Shown here piece after piece: positions 1-8,757 of a DNA stretch of 48,701 nucleotides. This DNA is from Bacteroidia bacterium (GTDB lineage: Bacteria; Bacteroidota; Bacteroidia; DATLTG01): positions 1 through 48,701 of the forward strand of contig JBDTAC010000062.1 in the NCBI GenBank assembly GCA_039924845.1. Direction: 5' to 3'. The translations under genes and the position numbers were made by a program. Each line of letters starts with the position of its first letter. Position 1 is the stretch's first letter. Below the pieces are notes generated by a model that saw nothing but the letters and a program-made list of their open reading frames with translations, made no database searches and was not told the DNA's origin.

Positions 1-17
1 CGACTAAAATAAATCAA

Positions 18-1211
18 ATGGAAAACAAACAAGACAATCCAAAAACTCTAAAAAAATATATACCGACTGCTGAATTTTATAGCCAAATAATTGACAGCTT
101 ACAAGATTATTCAATTTTTACGTTGGACAAAGAATTCATCATTAATAGTTGGAGTTCTGGCTCGACAAAAATATTTGGTTACGAAACGAAGGAAGTGGTT
201 GGAGAACCTTTCGATTTAATATTTACAGAAGAGGATATAAAAAATGGTATTCCAAAAAGAGAAATTGAAACAGCTTTAAAAGAAGGCAGAGCAACAGATA
301 ATAGATGGCACATTGCTAAAGACAAGAGTCTGTTTTATGCTTATGGGTTAGTTTTTCCACTCATCAGTTTAGACGGTGAGATGTTGGGTTATGTTAAAAT
401 TTTGCGCGACTTGACATACAGGAAACAATCGGAGGATGCCATTAAAAAATATATAAGAGAATTGGAAGAACTTAATACTCATAAGGAGAGCGTTCTTGCT
501 ATACTTTCACACGATTTAAGAAGTCCACTGTCTGCTATTATTGGAACAACAAAATATTTGAAAGAAAATTTTCGTAAAATGAAGCCTGATGCTGTTCAGG
601 AAATGCTTGACTTACTTTATAAATCATCAACGGATGAATTAGCTATGTTAGACTATTTAGTAGAATGGGCAAGAATAAAATATGCATCGGACGCTTTTTC
701 TCCTACAACAATAAAACTAACCGAATACATTAATAAAGTATTTGAAACTTTAAACGAAACTGCTTCAATAAACACAATAAGTCTTCATCACGAAATCGAG
801 GAGAATACTTCTGTATTTGCAGATGGTAAAATGTTAATTTCCATCATTCAAAACATCGTTTCAAATGCAATAAAACATACCGGAAAAGGTGGAACAATAA
901 TGATTTCAGCGAAGACCAAAGACGATAAAATTATTATTCAGATTAAGGATACTGGAATTGGAATGTCCAATGAAATAATTGAAAAACTTTTTACACCACA
1001 AACGAAAATTCTTTCAGAAAAAAGAATAAAGAATAAAGGCGCTGGTATTGGATTATTATTAGTAAAAGGGTTTTTGGAAAAAAATGGGGGAGAAATATGG
1101 GTAGAAAGTATTGAAGGTGAAGGTTCCTCGTTTTACTTTACATTACCCATTGAGAAACCTTTATATAAAATAGGCAGTTCAGACCAAATTATGTTTGATG
1201 AAAGTGCATAA
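18..1211 (+). CDS. PAS-domain sensor histidine kinase
   Basis: The protein (397 aa) has an N-terminal PAS-like domain (about residues 20-135) and then a coiled linker. A HisKA domain follows with the H-box LSHDLRSPLS, whose phospho-acceptor is His165. The HATPase_c domain shows the N-box around Asn283, DTGIGMS at 311-317 and GAGIGLL at 341-347. No membrane segment is visible, so it is probably a cytoplasmic kinase sensing through the PAS domain. No response regulator lies next to it within the window. The start has little sequence before it, so upstream context cannot be judged. Family assignment is firm; the signal is unknown. Confidence 0.93.
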   Translation: MENKQDNPKTLKKYIPTAEFYSQIIDSLQDYSIFTLDKEFIINSWSSGSTKIFGYETKEVVGEPFDLIFTEEDIKNGIPKREIETALKEGRATDNRWHIAKDKSLFYAYGLVFPLISLDGEMLGYVKILRDLTYRKQSEDAIKKYIRELEELNTHKESVLAILSHDLRSPLSAIIGTTKYLKENFRKMKPDAVQEMLDLLYKSSTDELAMLDYLVEWARIKYASDAFSPTTIKLTEYINKVFETLNETASINTISLHHEIEENTSVFADGKMLISIIQNIVSNAIKHTGKGGTIMISAKTKDDKIIIQIKDTGIGMSNEIIEKLFTPQTKILSEKRIKNKGAGIGLLLVKGFLEKNGGEIWVESIEGEGSSFYFTLPIEKPLYKIGSSDQIMFDESA

Positions 1212-1280
1212 TACAAAGACTGATTAATGACATTTATATGAACAAATCGACTAACTTTGAAATAACCACAGCGTACAACA

Positions 1281-1402
1281 GCGGTTTGGTAAATTGGCGG
1301 TTCAGGGCTAAATTCAAGTTCAGCTTTTCAATTAAAGTTTAATGATTCGATTTCCGCCACCTTCGCCAAGCCCGAAACCGTTAAAAGAAAGCCAAACGGC
1401 GG
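1281..1402. repeat. Imperfect inverted repeat, attC-like
   Basis: GCGGTTTGG...TTGGCGG (1281-1300) is mirrored by CCGCCA...GCCAAG...GAAACCG (1354-1380), and a further GCCAAACGGCGG lies at 1391-1402. The single strand could fold into a long bulged hairpin like recombination sites of integron-type cassettes. The canonical core sites are not exact, so the comparison is tentative. It fills most of the gap between the kinase and the next small gene. Confidence 0.4.
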
Positions 1403-1430
1403 ACAAATAAATAATTAAAATAAAAACAAA

Positions 1431-1661
1431 ATGGGACACTGTCAACACTTACAAGAAATAGTAATATCGCTTATGCCTTTAATCATTTTTCTGATTATTT
1501 GGGAACTGATTTGGAAATTAATTGCCTTGTGGAAAGCAGGACGGAACAATCATCTGGCTTGGTTTATCTGCATTGCGCTTATTAACACAGGAGGAATTTT
1601 GCCAATCATTTACATTTTACGACATCGGAAAAAATCCGAATCAGAAAAGGTAACTGTATAA
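1431..1661 (+). CDS. Small DUF5652/PLD-N-type membrane protein
   Basis: The protein has 76 aa with two hydrophobic segments (about residues 13-33 and 43-63) and a basic tail ending HRKKSESEKVTV. The pattern WKLIALWKAGRNN...AWF...NTGGILPIIYI matches the small PLDc_N/DUF5652 family of two-helix membrane proteins. Its function is not known. It lies directly after the inverted repeat at 1281-1402, which hints that it could be a cassette-like gene. The start is the first ATG after an A-rich leader. Confidence 0.75.
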   Translation: MGHCQHLQEIVISLMPLIIFLIIWELIWKLIALWKAGRNNHLAWFICIALINTGGILPIIYILRHRKKSESEKVTV

Positions 1662-1683
1662 CTGACCTTAGTAAAGACAATAT

Positions 1684-1734
1684 TGTTTTGAATTATTTAA
1701 TCCTCCCGCCAAAGCTATAGGCAATTCAAAAACA
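1684..1734. terminator. Possible terminator stem
   Basis: TGTTTTGAATT (1684-1694) pairs with AATTCAAAAACA (1723-1734), with one extra base on one arm. It lies between two convergent genes. The loop is long, so this is weak. Confidence 0.3.
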
Positions 1735-1773
1735 GGTTTAGTATGATACACGTTATTTCTCATTAATTATTCT

Positions 1774-1788
1774 CAAAAAATTATTTTG
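1774..1788. repeat. AT-palindrome copy
   Basis: CAAAAAATTATTTTG overlaps the end of the minus-strand hydrolase gene at a convergent junction. It is a member of the dispersed family described in the findings. Confidence 0.6.
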
Positions 1789-2461
1789 CAAGCAGCGAAA
1801 ATACGATTGGAAAAATAATTTTTTCCCAAAGTGCATATTCTTCTGCCGAAGGATGCAATCCATCTTTGGAAGTTAAAACAGTATTTCCTTTCATTTTTTG
1901 AGTTGTTGGATAAATATCAACGCAAAGTAAATTTCTTTTTTTTGCTTCCGCGATAATAATCGAATTAAAAGCTGCAATTCCTGCTGCAATGTCTCTGCCA
2001 TTGCTGTACATCGCGCCAGTAGGTGTTACGCCAAAATCAGGAATGGTAATTAAAACCAAGTTTTTTTTGTTCGGTAAAATAAGTTCTACTTTATTTAAAA
2101 TGTACATCAAGTTTTTGTGAAACGTTTCTGAATCTACACCTTGAACCCAATCGTTTACACCAATCAACAAGGTAACAAAATCAGGTTTTAATTTTTCGCA
2201 AACAGATAATTCGTTGTCAATTAAATCTTGCGTTGTCCAACCTGTTTTGCTCGGATTGGCAACCAGTTCCGTTTTTACACCGCGTTTATTTAATTCATTC
2301 GTCAATAAAACGGGCCAGGATTCTTCCCGTTTCGCACCTTCGCAAATCGTATATGAATCGCCCAAGGCGACGTATTTAATCGTATGTTTTTGCGCCATCA
2401 AAGAATTTCCCATAAATAATGTGGTGGATAAAAGTCCGAATAATAGAATATTTATTTTCAT
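1781..2461 (-). CDS. SGNH/GDSL-type esterase, secreted
   Basis: The protein (226 aa) has a signal peptide ending near residues 23-24 (MAQ). The SGNH blocks are clear: GDSY at 34-37 with nucleophile Ser36, GVND at 101-104, and DGLHP near 200-204 with the catalytic Asp200/His203 pair. It is probably a periplasmic or lipid-anchored esterase or acylhydrolase; the substrate is unknown. Residues 213-217 (EKIIF) are encoded by a copy of the AT palindrome at about 1808-1828. The gene is divergent from mutY. Confidence 0.92.
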   Translation of the reverse strand: MKINILLFGLLSTTLFMGNSLMAQKHTIKYVALGDSYTICEGAKREESWPVLLTNELNKRGVKTELVANPSKTGWTTQDLIDNELSVCEKLKPDFVTLLIGVNDWVQGVDSETFHKNLMYILNKVELILPNKKNLVLITIPDFGVTPTGAMYSNGRDIAAGIAAFNSIIIAEAKKRNLLCVDIYPTTQKMKGNTVLTSKDGLHPSAEEYALWEKIIFPIVFSLLAK

Positions 2462-2533
2462 CTTTTACATTTACGTAATGCGCGAGGAAATAGATTGCTT
2501 GAATAAATTTTATCTGTTATATCATTAAAAATG

Positions 2534-2541
2534 TACATTTG
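2534..2541 (+). promoter_or_regulatory. TAnnTTTG -7 box (mutY)
   Basis: TACATTTG matches the Bacteroidota -7 consensus and ends 16 nt before the mutY ATG. No convincing -33 TTTG is seen at the usual spacing. Confidence 0.5.
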
Positions 2542-2557
2542 ATTTTTCCGAAAACCG

Positions 2558-3634
2558 ATGAAAACCTTCTCCGAAAAAATAATTTTTTGGTACGATAAAA
2601 ACAAGCGCGATTTACCTTGGCGCAACACGAAAAATCCGTATTTAATTTGGCTTTCGGAAATTATTTTGCAGCAAACACGCGTGGAGCAAGGCATGGATTA
2701 TTATCTGCGTTTCGCGAAAGAATTTCCAACGGTAAAAAAGTTAGCCGAAGCTTCGGAAGATAAAGTTTTGAAATTGTGGCAAGGACTCGGCTATTACTCG
2801 CGTGCGCGCAATCTTCACGCAAGTGCAAAATTTATTCATGAAAAATGCAAAGGGAAATTTCCGGAAACGTACTCGGAAATTCTTCAATTAAAAGGCGTTG
2901 GCGATTATACCGCTTCCGCGATTTCTTCTTTCGCTTTTGGCGAAGCGCAGCCTGTTGTAGATGGAAATGTTTTTCGTGTATTGGCACGTGTTTTCGGTAT
3001 AAAAACAGCGATTGATTCAGGCGCCGGAAAAAAAGTTTTTCGAGAAACAGCTTTTCAATTATTGGATAAAAAAAATCCTGGAAAATACAATCAAGCTATT
3101 ATGGAATTTGGCTCGCAGCAATGCAAACCGCAAAATCCAGATTGTAAAAATTGTGTTTTAAATACGATGTGTTTCGCTTACGAAAATAATGCGCAGCAAC
3201 AATTTCCTGTGAAAGAAAAAAACACGAAACAGCGCAATCGTTATTTTAATTATTTCGTTTTTACGCATGCCGAAAAAATAATTTTTCGGAAGCGTTCCGG
3301 AAAAGATATTTGGAAAAATTTATACGATTTTCCTTTATTAGAAACAGATACAGAGATTGCTGAGAAAATATTTTTTGAAAATAAGGCTTTGAAAAATTAT
3401 TTTTCGGAGCTTCGTATTTCGAGTAATTACAGTGTCGAAAAAGTTTCGTCTACACACAAACACATTCTCAGTCATCAAAAAATTCATGCGCGTTTTTGGA
3501 AAATAAATTTAAAAAAAATGCCTTCGGAAACCATTTTGAAAAAAAATAATTTCAGTTGTATTCCGAAAAAAAAATCTTCGCAATTTGCCGTTCCCAGACT
3601 GATTGACATTTATTTAAAAGAAGAAAAAAATTAG
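2558..3634 (+). CDS. mutY: A/G-specific adenine glycosylase MutY
   Basis: This 358-aa base-excision repair enzyme removes adenine mispaired with 8-oxoguanine. The catalytic Glu34 lies in SEIILQQT, the helix-hairpin-helix LKGVGDYTA is at 111-119, and the catalytic Asp135 is in VDGNV. Four cysteines at 189, 196, 199 and 205 (spacing C-x6-C-x2-C-x5-C) ligate the [4Fe-4S] cluster. The C-terminal part is the NUDIX-like 8-oxoG reader. Three AT-palindrome copies lie inside the gene, at about 2573-2588 (EKIIF, residues 6-10), 3270-3289 (EKIIF, 239-243) and 3391-3407 (KNYF). Confidence 0.97.
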   Translation: MKTFSEKIIFWYDKNKRDLPWRNTKNPYLIWLSEIILQQTRVEQGMDYYLRFAKEFPTVKKLAEASEDKVLKLWQGLGYYSRARNLHASAKFIHEKCKGKFPETYSEILQLKGVGDYTASAISSFAFGEAQPVVDGNVFRVLARVFGIKTAIDSGAGKKVFRETAFQLLDKKNPGKYNQAIMEFGSQQCKPQNPDCKNCVLNTMCFAYENNAQQQFPVKEKNTKQRNRYFNYFVFTHAEKIIFRKRSGKDIWKNLYDFPLLETDTEIAEKIFFENKALKNYFSELRISSNYSVEKVSSTHKHILSHQKIHARFWKINLKKMPSETILKKNNFSCIPKKKSSQFAVPRLIDIYLKEEKN

Positions 3635-3652
3635 TTTACTTTTGCAGTAAAC
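3634..3652 (+). promoter_or_regulatory. Promoter box inside an inverted repeat
   Basis: GTTTAC (3634-3639) and GTAAAC (3647-3652) flank TACTTTTG (3637-3644), a TAnnTTTG -7 box. The box lies 22 nt before the ATG of the outer-membrane protein gene. An operator overlapping the promoter is possible. Confidence 0.4.
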
Positions 3653-3666
3653 TCTAAAAATAAAAC

Positions 3667-5061
3667 ATGAAATTCAGAAAAATTACTTTGTTTGCCTTTG
3701 TTTTTTTAGCCTTTCAAACAGTAAATGCGCAAATAGATTTGGCTACGCCAATGGCAGTAAGCAAAGGTGGTGCAGCAACGGCTATCGTAAAAAATTGGGA
3801 GGCCATTGGCATCAATCCTGCCAATTTGGGATGGAAAAATAACTATAGGTTTTCCTTGAGTATTCTCAATGCCGGCATTAATTTGCAATCCAAAGCACTC
3901 GATTTTCAATCGCTGGAAAATGCTGTTAGCAATCCTAATCAAACATTTACACCTGAACAGAAAAAACAATACGCTTCCCTTTTTACCACTTCGGACGGAT
4001 TAAATTTAGAAGCCGATATTACTTGGTTGGCAGCATCCGTAAGCATTCCTAAGGTAGGAGGTTTTGCAATTAATGTACGCGATCGTATGATTGGACATAT
4101 TGGGTTGAGCCAAAATGCAGCAGATATTTTATTCAACGGAGTCAATTCCCAAGCGTATCAAGACAGTAACATTACCTCTAAATTGATTTCTCAAGAGTTG
4201 GCAGGAACCAATATCAGCTATTATCATTACCGCGAATTAAATATAGATTACGGAAGAAAATTATTTTCTCTTGGCGATTCAGCAAGCGGAAAAGGCATTG
4301 ATATTTTCGGAGGACTTGGTTTTAAATATTTATGGGGATTGGGCGATTTGGAAACGAATATAACGGATGCAGGCGTGGATGCACATTCGTCTTTTTCCAC
4401 TATTTACAATATTGATTATGGATCTATTCAAAATTTTTCTCCGCAAAATGCAGGCAATTTATTTAACAGCGTTGGACATGGAACTGCTTTTGACTTGGGC
4501 TTAAGTGCCGTCATTCACAATAAATTAACCGTGGGAATTTCTGCTACTGATTTAGGACAAATTCATTGGACACATAATTTATTAACGGCTGTTGATACCA
4601 CAATGCCGAAATTAAATTCTGGTAACAATGGCTTGGAATCTTGGAATTTTGGTAATTCCGGATTTACGCTAGGGAATAATAGCATTGTTGATTTTAAATC
4701 AGGACCCGATTACAATATCGCACTTCCTTCTAAACTACGTATGGGAGCCAGTTTTCAGCTAACATCTAAAATAATTATTGCCTCAGATGCAGTTTTTCCG
4801 CTCAATACTGTTGGTGGAAATTTAGAAAACCCATATTACGCTTTGGGCGGAGAAATTACCTTGAATAGTTTTTTTAAATTCAGTACAGGCGTTGCCGGAA
4901 ATAGTAATTACGGAATTTCAGTGCCGATAGGAATTACGTTGAGTGCACATAATTTTATCGAATTTTTTCTCGCCACGGACGATGTTCTAACGTATCTTGA
5001 AAAAAGCAAAAATCCTCATATTTCAATGGCAATTGGAGTTTTAAGATTCAACATCAAATGA
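3667..5061 (+). CDS. Outer-membrane beta-barrel protein, DUF5723-like
   Basis: The protein (464 aa) has a signal peptide ending near residue 21 (VNAQ). The N-terminal segment SKGGAATAIVKNWEAIGINP, followed by alternating polar and aromatic strands, resembles the DUF5723/FadL-PorV-like barrels of Bacteroidota. It is probably an outer-membrane protein; no substrate can be inferred. The stop overlaps the next start by 4 bp (ATGA), so it is translationally coupled to the dehydrogenase. It likely has its own promoter at 3637-3644. Confidence 0.75.
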   Translation: MKFRKITLFAFVFLAFQTVNAQIDLATPMAVSKGGAATAIVKNWEAIGINPANLGWKNNYRFSLSILNAGINLQSKALDFQSLENAVSNPNQTFTPEQKKQYASLFTTSDGLNLEADITWLAASVSIPKVGGFAINVRDRMIGHIGLSQNAADILFNGVNSQAYQDSNITSKLISQELAGTNISYYHYRELNIDYGRKLFSLGDSASGKGIDIFGGLGFKYLWGLGDLETNITDAGVDAHSSFSTIYNIDYGSIQNFSPQNAGNLFNSVGHGTAFDLGLSAVIHNKLTVGISATDLGQIHWTHNLLTAVDTTMPKLNSGNNGLESWNFGNSGFTLGNNSIVDFKSGPDYNIALPSKLRMGASFQLTSKIIIASDAVFPLNTVGGNLENPYYALGGEITLNSFFKFSTGVAGNSNYGISVPIGITLSAHNFIEFFLATDDVLTYLEKSKNPHISMAIGVLRFNIK

Positions 5062-5852
5062 TTTTAAAAGACAAAGTAATTTGGATTACTGGAGCTTCTT
5101 CCGGAATTGGAGAAGCGCTTGCAATAGGACTTTCCAAAGAAGGTGCAAAAATTATTTTTTCGGCGCGAAGAGAAGAGGAACTGTTGCGCGTGCAAAAAAA
5201 ATGTCAGTTAAATGATAAAAATAGTTTGATTTTACCTTTAGATTTAGCCGATACAAGCAACGTAAATATGCTCGTCGAAAAAATAATTTTTCAATTCGGA
5301 AAAATAGATCTTCTCATTAATAACGGTGGTGTTAGTCAGCGTTCATACGCAAAAGACACTCCTTTGTCCATCGATCGAAAAGTGATGGAAGTAAATTTTT
5401 TCGGAACCATTGCCGTAACCAAAAGTGTTTTGCCTTATTTATTGAAACAGAAATCAGGAATGATTGTGGTAACGAGCAGTATTTCTGGAAAATTCGGTTT
5501 TTATTTGCGTTCCGCTTATTCTGCATCCAAACACGCTTTACACGGATTTTTTGAATCCTTGCGGATGGAAATTTTTAACGACAATGTGAAAGTGTTAATA
5601 GTTTGTCCGGGCAGAATCCAAACCAATATTTCCTTGAATGCCATCAATGAAAAAGGAGAAAAAAATAATGTGATGGACGCTTCGACGGCTGCAGGAATGC
5701 CGGCTTCGGAATGTGCCGACCTCATTATAGAAGCAATGAAAGAAGAAAAGGAAGAGATTTTTATGGGCGGCAATGAACTACAAGCTGTTTACATAAAACG
5801 TTTTTTTCCGAAGTTATTTTCAAAACTTATTCGCAAGCAAAAAATAGAATAA
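5058..5852 (+). CDS. Short-chain dehydrogenase/reductase
   Basis: This is a 264-aa classical SDR. The cofactor motif TGASSGIG is at 11-18, NNGG (usually NNAG) at 88-91, catalytic Ser140/141, and the YxxxK pair at Tyr154 and Lys158. The substrate is unknown. Residues 74-78 (EKIIF) come from an AT palindrome at 5277-5292 with the canonical core intact. The gene overlaps its upstream neighbour by 4 bp. Confidence 0.93.
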   Translation: MILKDKVIWITGASSGIGEALAIGLSKEGAKIIFSARREEELLRVQKKCQLNDKNSLILPLDLADTSNVNMLVEKIIFQFGKIDLLINNGGVSQRSYAKDTPLSIDRKVMEVNFFGTIAVTKSVLPYLLKQKSGMIVVTSSISGKFGFYLRSAYSASKHALHGFFESLRMEIFNDNVKVLIVCPGRIQTNISLNAINEKGEKNNVMDASTAAGMPASECADLIIEAMKEEKEEIFMGGNELQAVYIKRFFPKLFSKLIRKQKIE

Positions 5853-5872
5853 TATTTTTTGCTAAAAACAGA

Positions 5873-5893
5873 TTTAAAAAAATAATTTTTCGA
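5873..5893. repeat. AT-palindrome copy
   Basis: The core AAAAAAATAATTTTTCG lies between the SDR stop and the next start codon. It ends only a few bases before the GTG at 5896. Confidence 0.7.
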
Positions 5894-5895
5894 GC

Positions 5896-6852
5896 GTGGA
5901 AAATCAAGATCAAAAAAAAATTCTTTTTATAGATTCCAATCATCCTTTACTTCATGAAACACTTGAAAAAAAAGGCTTTCAATGTGATTTAAAATACAAT
6001 TGGACATTGGAGGAAATCGAAAAAAATATTTTCGTCTACCATGGAATCGTTATTAGAAGTCGCATAAAAATTACGCAATCGCTCATCGAAAAAGCAACAA
6101 AGCTTGAATTTATTGCGCGTGCTGGTGCCGGAATGGAAAATATTGATGTTGCATTCGCAGAAAAAAAAGGAATTAAATGTATTCACGCACCCGAAGGAAA
6201 CCGAGATGCAGTAGGCGAACAAGCAGTTGGAATGTTGTTGGCACTTTTCAATAATTTATGCAGAGCCAATAAACAAGTACGTGAAGGAAAATGGATTCGT
6301 GAAGGAAATCGTGGAATTGAATTGGGCGGAAAAACAATCGGAATTATCGGGTACGGAAACATGGGAAAATCTTTTGCCAAAAGGCTTTCTGGCTTTGGTG
6401 TGAAAACCTTAGCGTACGATAAATACAAAACAAATTTCTCGGATGAGTTTGCAAAAGAAAGTTCGCTGGAAACTCTTTTTGAAAGTGCCGACGTCATTAG
6501 TTTGCATACGCCATTGACGGAAGAAACAGATTATTTAATGAACGATAATTTCTTTAATCGTTTCAAGAAAAATATTTTTGTCATTAATACTGCGCGAGGG
6601 AAATGCCTAAACACAGCCGATTTAGTAAAAAATATAATTTCAGGGAAAGTGAAAGGCGCTTGTTTGGATGTATTGGAATACGAATCCACTTCTTTAGAAA
6701 ATCTTGAAAAATCAGCCTTTTCTGAAGCATTTACGTATTTAACACAATCCGAAAAAGTAATTTTAACGCCTCACATTGCCGGCTGGACACACGAAAGCAA
6801 TGAGAAAATTGCGCGTGTGCTTGCGGAGAAAATTATTGCTTTTTATGAATAA
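5896..6852 (+). CDS. D-2-hydroxyacid dehydrogenase, SerA-like
   Basis: The protein (318 aa) starts at GTG. The NAD-binding motif GYGNMG is at 152-157, the catalytic Arg234 in NTARG, an acidic partner near Asp258/Glu261, and the catalytic His293 in TPHIAGW. It lacks the C-terminal ACT domain of long phosphoglycerate dehydrogenases, so either 3-phosphoglycerate or another 2-hydroxyacid could be the substrate. The AT palindrome immediately before the start leaves no room for a Shine-Dalgarno sequence. Confidence 0.92.
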   Translation: MENQDQKKILFIDSNHPLLHETLEKKGFQCDLKYNWTLEEIEKNIFVYHGIVIRSRIKITQSLIEKATKLEFIARAGAGMENIDVAFAEKKGIKCIHAPEGNRDAVGEQAVGMLLALFNNLCRANKQVREGKWIREGNRGIELGGKTIGIIGYGNMGKSFAKRLSGFGVKTLAYDKYKTNFSDEFAKESSLETLFESADVISLHTPLTEETDYLMNDNFFNRFKKNIFVINTARGKCLNTADLVKNIISGKVKGACLDVLEYESTSLENLEKSAFSEAFTYLTQSEKVILTPHIAGWTHESNEKIARVLAEKIIAFYE

Positions 6853-6887
6853 AAAATATTTTAATTGCTTTTTTGCCATATGCAGCA

Positions 6888-6912
6888 GATTCAGAATCAT
6901 TTCGGAATGACA
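6888..6912. repeat. Dispersed GATTC-GAATCA-TTCGGAATGACA repeat, degenerate
   Basis: A degenerate relative of the repeat at 7614-7640, in the same orientation. Together the two flank the GIY-YIG-like gene. The rest of 6853-7008 shows nothing else. Confidence 0.55.
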
Positions 6913-7008
6913 CGCTTCTTTCATTGTCAATTTTACATTTTCAATTATTTACCTTCCCTCATTCTTTTTTAATCCTTTAAATTATAGGCTTTCTGAAATT
7001 ATTATTAA

Positions 7009-7371
7009 TTATTTACGACCTGTAACATTAAGTATTTCATATTTCCCTTCTTTATCAAATTCGGTAATGAGATGCTCTTCTAATGCTGATACAAAGCAAG
7101 TCATCCCTTTTATCTCGAAAGGAATTAAAGTTATTGCTTCTATATTGTACGGATCTCCGTTACTACTTGTTTTGACAATCTGTCCATTTTCATCAAAGGC
7201 ATATCTGAAATGAGACCACAGTCTTCTTCCAGTTGTGCTATTAAATGATGCCTTTCCAATGTAAACACAAATCTTATCTGGATTAGATCTCGAATATCCA
7301 AAGTAAAAATATACACCACCAACCACGCACTTATCAGGAAAACTAATATCCTCCCACTTTTTTCCATTCAA
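7009..7371 (-). CDS. GIY-YIG-like nuclease domain protein
   Basis: The pattern GGVYFYFG...VYIGKAS...GRRLWSHFR resembles the GIY-YIG fold, with the paired tyrosines and the catalytic arginine. The codon at 7369-7371 is TTG, used as a nominal start. The same frame stays open upstream to 7512 and reads like real protein (an INKEISVFNEFLKDNY-type helix), but contains no ATG, GTG or TTG further upstream. Either an ATT codon (7498-7500) is used or the 5' end is damaged. It stands alone between two copies of a repeat. Its role is unknown, and a selfish or defence nuclease is possible. Confidence 0.7.
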   Translation of the reverse strand: MNGKKWEDISFPDKCVVGGVYFYFGYSRSNPDKICVYIGKASFNSTTGRRLWSHFRYAFDENGQIVKTSSNGDPYNIEAITLIPFEIKGMTCFVSALEEHLITEFDKEGKYEILNVTGRK

Positions 7372-7613
7372 ATTGAGTAAAGTATCATCTAATATGCACT
7401 CTTTTTCTAATAAAGCAACTTTGTAATTATCTTTTAAGAACTCGTTGAATACCGAAATTTCTTTGTTTATCTCTTCAATAACTGCTAAATAGTTTTTAAT
7501 TTTTTTATATTTTTAATAAGTATGAAACGCAAATATAAATATAAATAAATGCAAATATTATGACAGCCGTGCCGACTGCAGTGTAAGTAAGCCAGACCAC
7601 CATCCCACGCGCA

Positions 7614-7640
7614 GATTCCGAATCAAGTTCGGAATGACAA
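7614..7640. repeat. Dispersed repeat with TTCCGAA-TCAAG-TTCGGAA palindrome
   Basis: 7616-7634 is a perfect inverted repeat with 7-bp arms and a 5-base loop, followed by TGACA. It is related to 6888-6912. The rest of the 7513-7704 gap shows no gene. Confidence 0.6.
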
Positions 7641-7704
7641 TACCTAAATTACTTAATCACCTCATCTCTTATTTCAATATCAATTATTTCCGTTAATTTG
7701 CGAC

Positions 7705-8730
7705 ATGAAATTACAGAACGATTTATTGCTTCGTGCAGCGAGAGGTGAAAAAACAGAACGCACTCCTGTTTGGCTGATGCGCCAAGCAGGACGCATACTT
7801 CCGGAGTACCGCGAAGTGCGCGCCAAAATGGGCGGATTTAAAGAATTAGTAGAAACACCTGAATTTGCAGCAGAAGTTACCATTCAGCCCGTAGATATTT
7901 TAGGTGTGGATGCGGCAATTATTTTTTCGGATATTTTGGTTATTCCCGAAGCAATGGGCTTACCTTACCAAATGATTGAAAGTAAAGGTCCTTGGTTTGA
8001 AAATACAATAAAAACAAAAGCGGATGTCGAAAAATTACGCATTGCAAATGGCGAAGATTTACACTACGTAACGGATGCCATAAAACTGGTAAAAAAAGAA
8101 TTAAACGGTCGTGTGCCTTTGATTGGTTTTGCAGGCGCGCCTTGGACAATTTTCTCATATATGATAGAAGGAAGTGGCTCGAAAACATTTTCGAAAGCAA
8201 AGAAAATATTGTACACACAACCGCAATTATCGCATCAATTATTGAATAAAATTACGCAAAGCACCATTCATTATTTAAAAGCACAAGTAGCTGCAGGTGC
8301 TGATTTAATTCAAATTTTCGATTCTTGGGCAGGTATTTTATCGCCTCAGCAATATTCTGAATTTTCATTGCATTACATTTCTGAAATTTGCAATGCCATA
8401 ACAGAAGTGCCCGTTACCGTTTTCGCGAAAGGTGCTTTTTTCGCTTTGGAAGAAATGAAAAAATTAAATTGCGCCACCATCGGTTTAGATTGGAATATGG
8501 ACATTGCCGCCACAAAAAAAATTTTCGGAGACACAAAAACATTACAAGGAAATATGGATCCGTGTTTGTTGTATTCCGATTTTTCAGAAATCAAAAAAGA
8601 AACAGAAAAAATGTTGCGTGCATTTGGTCCGCAAAGATATATCGCCAATCTCGGACATGGCGTTTATCCTGATATAGAAAAAGACAAAGTAAAATGTTTT
8701 GTGGATACGGTTAAAGAATTTCGGTTTTAA
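7705..8730 (+). CDS. hemE: Uroporphyrinogen decarboxylase HemE
   Basis: The protein (341 aa) is the usual family length. It converts uroporphyrinogen III to coproporphyrinogen III in heme synthesis. The signature [12 protein letters not shown] lies at 19-30, with the substrate-binding arginines in RQAGR and following residues. IIFSDILV and the C-terminal [10 protein letters not shown] are also characteristic. An AT palindrome follows the stop by about 6 bp. Confidence 0.97.
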   Translation: MKLQNDLLLRAARGEKTERTPVWLMRQAGRILPEYREVRAKMGGFKELVETPEFAAEVTIQPVDILGVDAAIIFSDILVIPEAMGLPYQMIESKGPWFENTIKTKADVEKLRIANGEDLHYVTDAIKLVKKELNGRVPLIGFAGAPWTIFSYMIEGSGSKTFSKAKKILYTQPQLSHQLLNKITQSTIHYLKAQVAAGADLIQIFDSWAGILSPQQYSEFSLHYISEICNAITEVPVTVFAKGAFFALEEMKKLNCATIGLDWNMDIAATKKIFGDTKTLQGNMDPCLLYSDFSEIKKETEKMLRAFGPQRYIANLGHGVYPDIEKDKVKCFVDTVKEFRF

Positions 8731-8735
8731 AATGG

Positions 8736-8757
8736 TTTTAAAAAAATAATTTTTCGA
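8736..8757. repeat. AT-palindrome copy abutting a start codon
   Basis: TTTTAAAAAAATAATTTTTC and two or three more bases run directly into the ATG at 8758. It is both the 3' element of hemE and the ribosome-binding region of the next gene. Confidence 0.75.
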
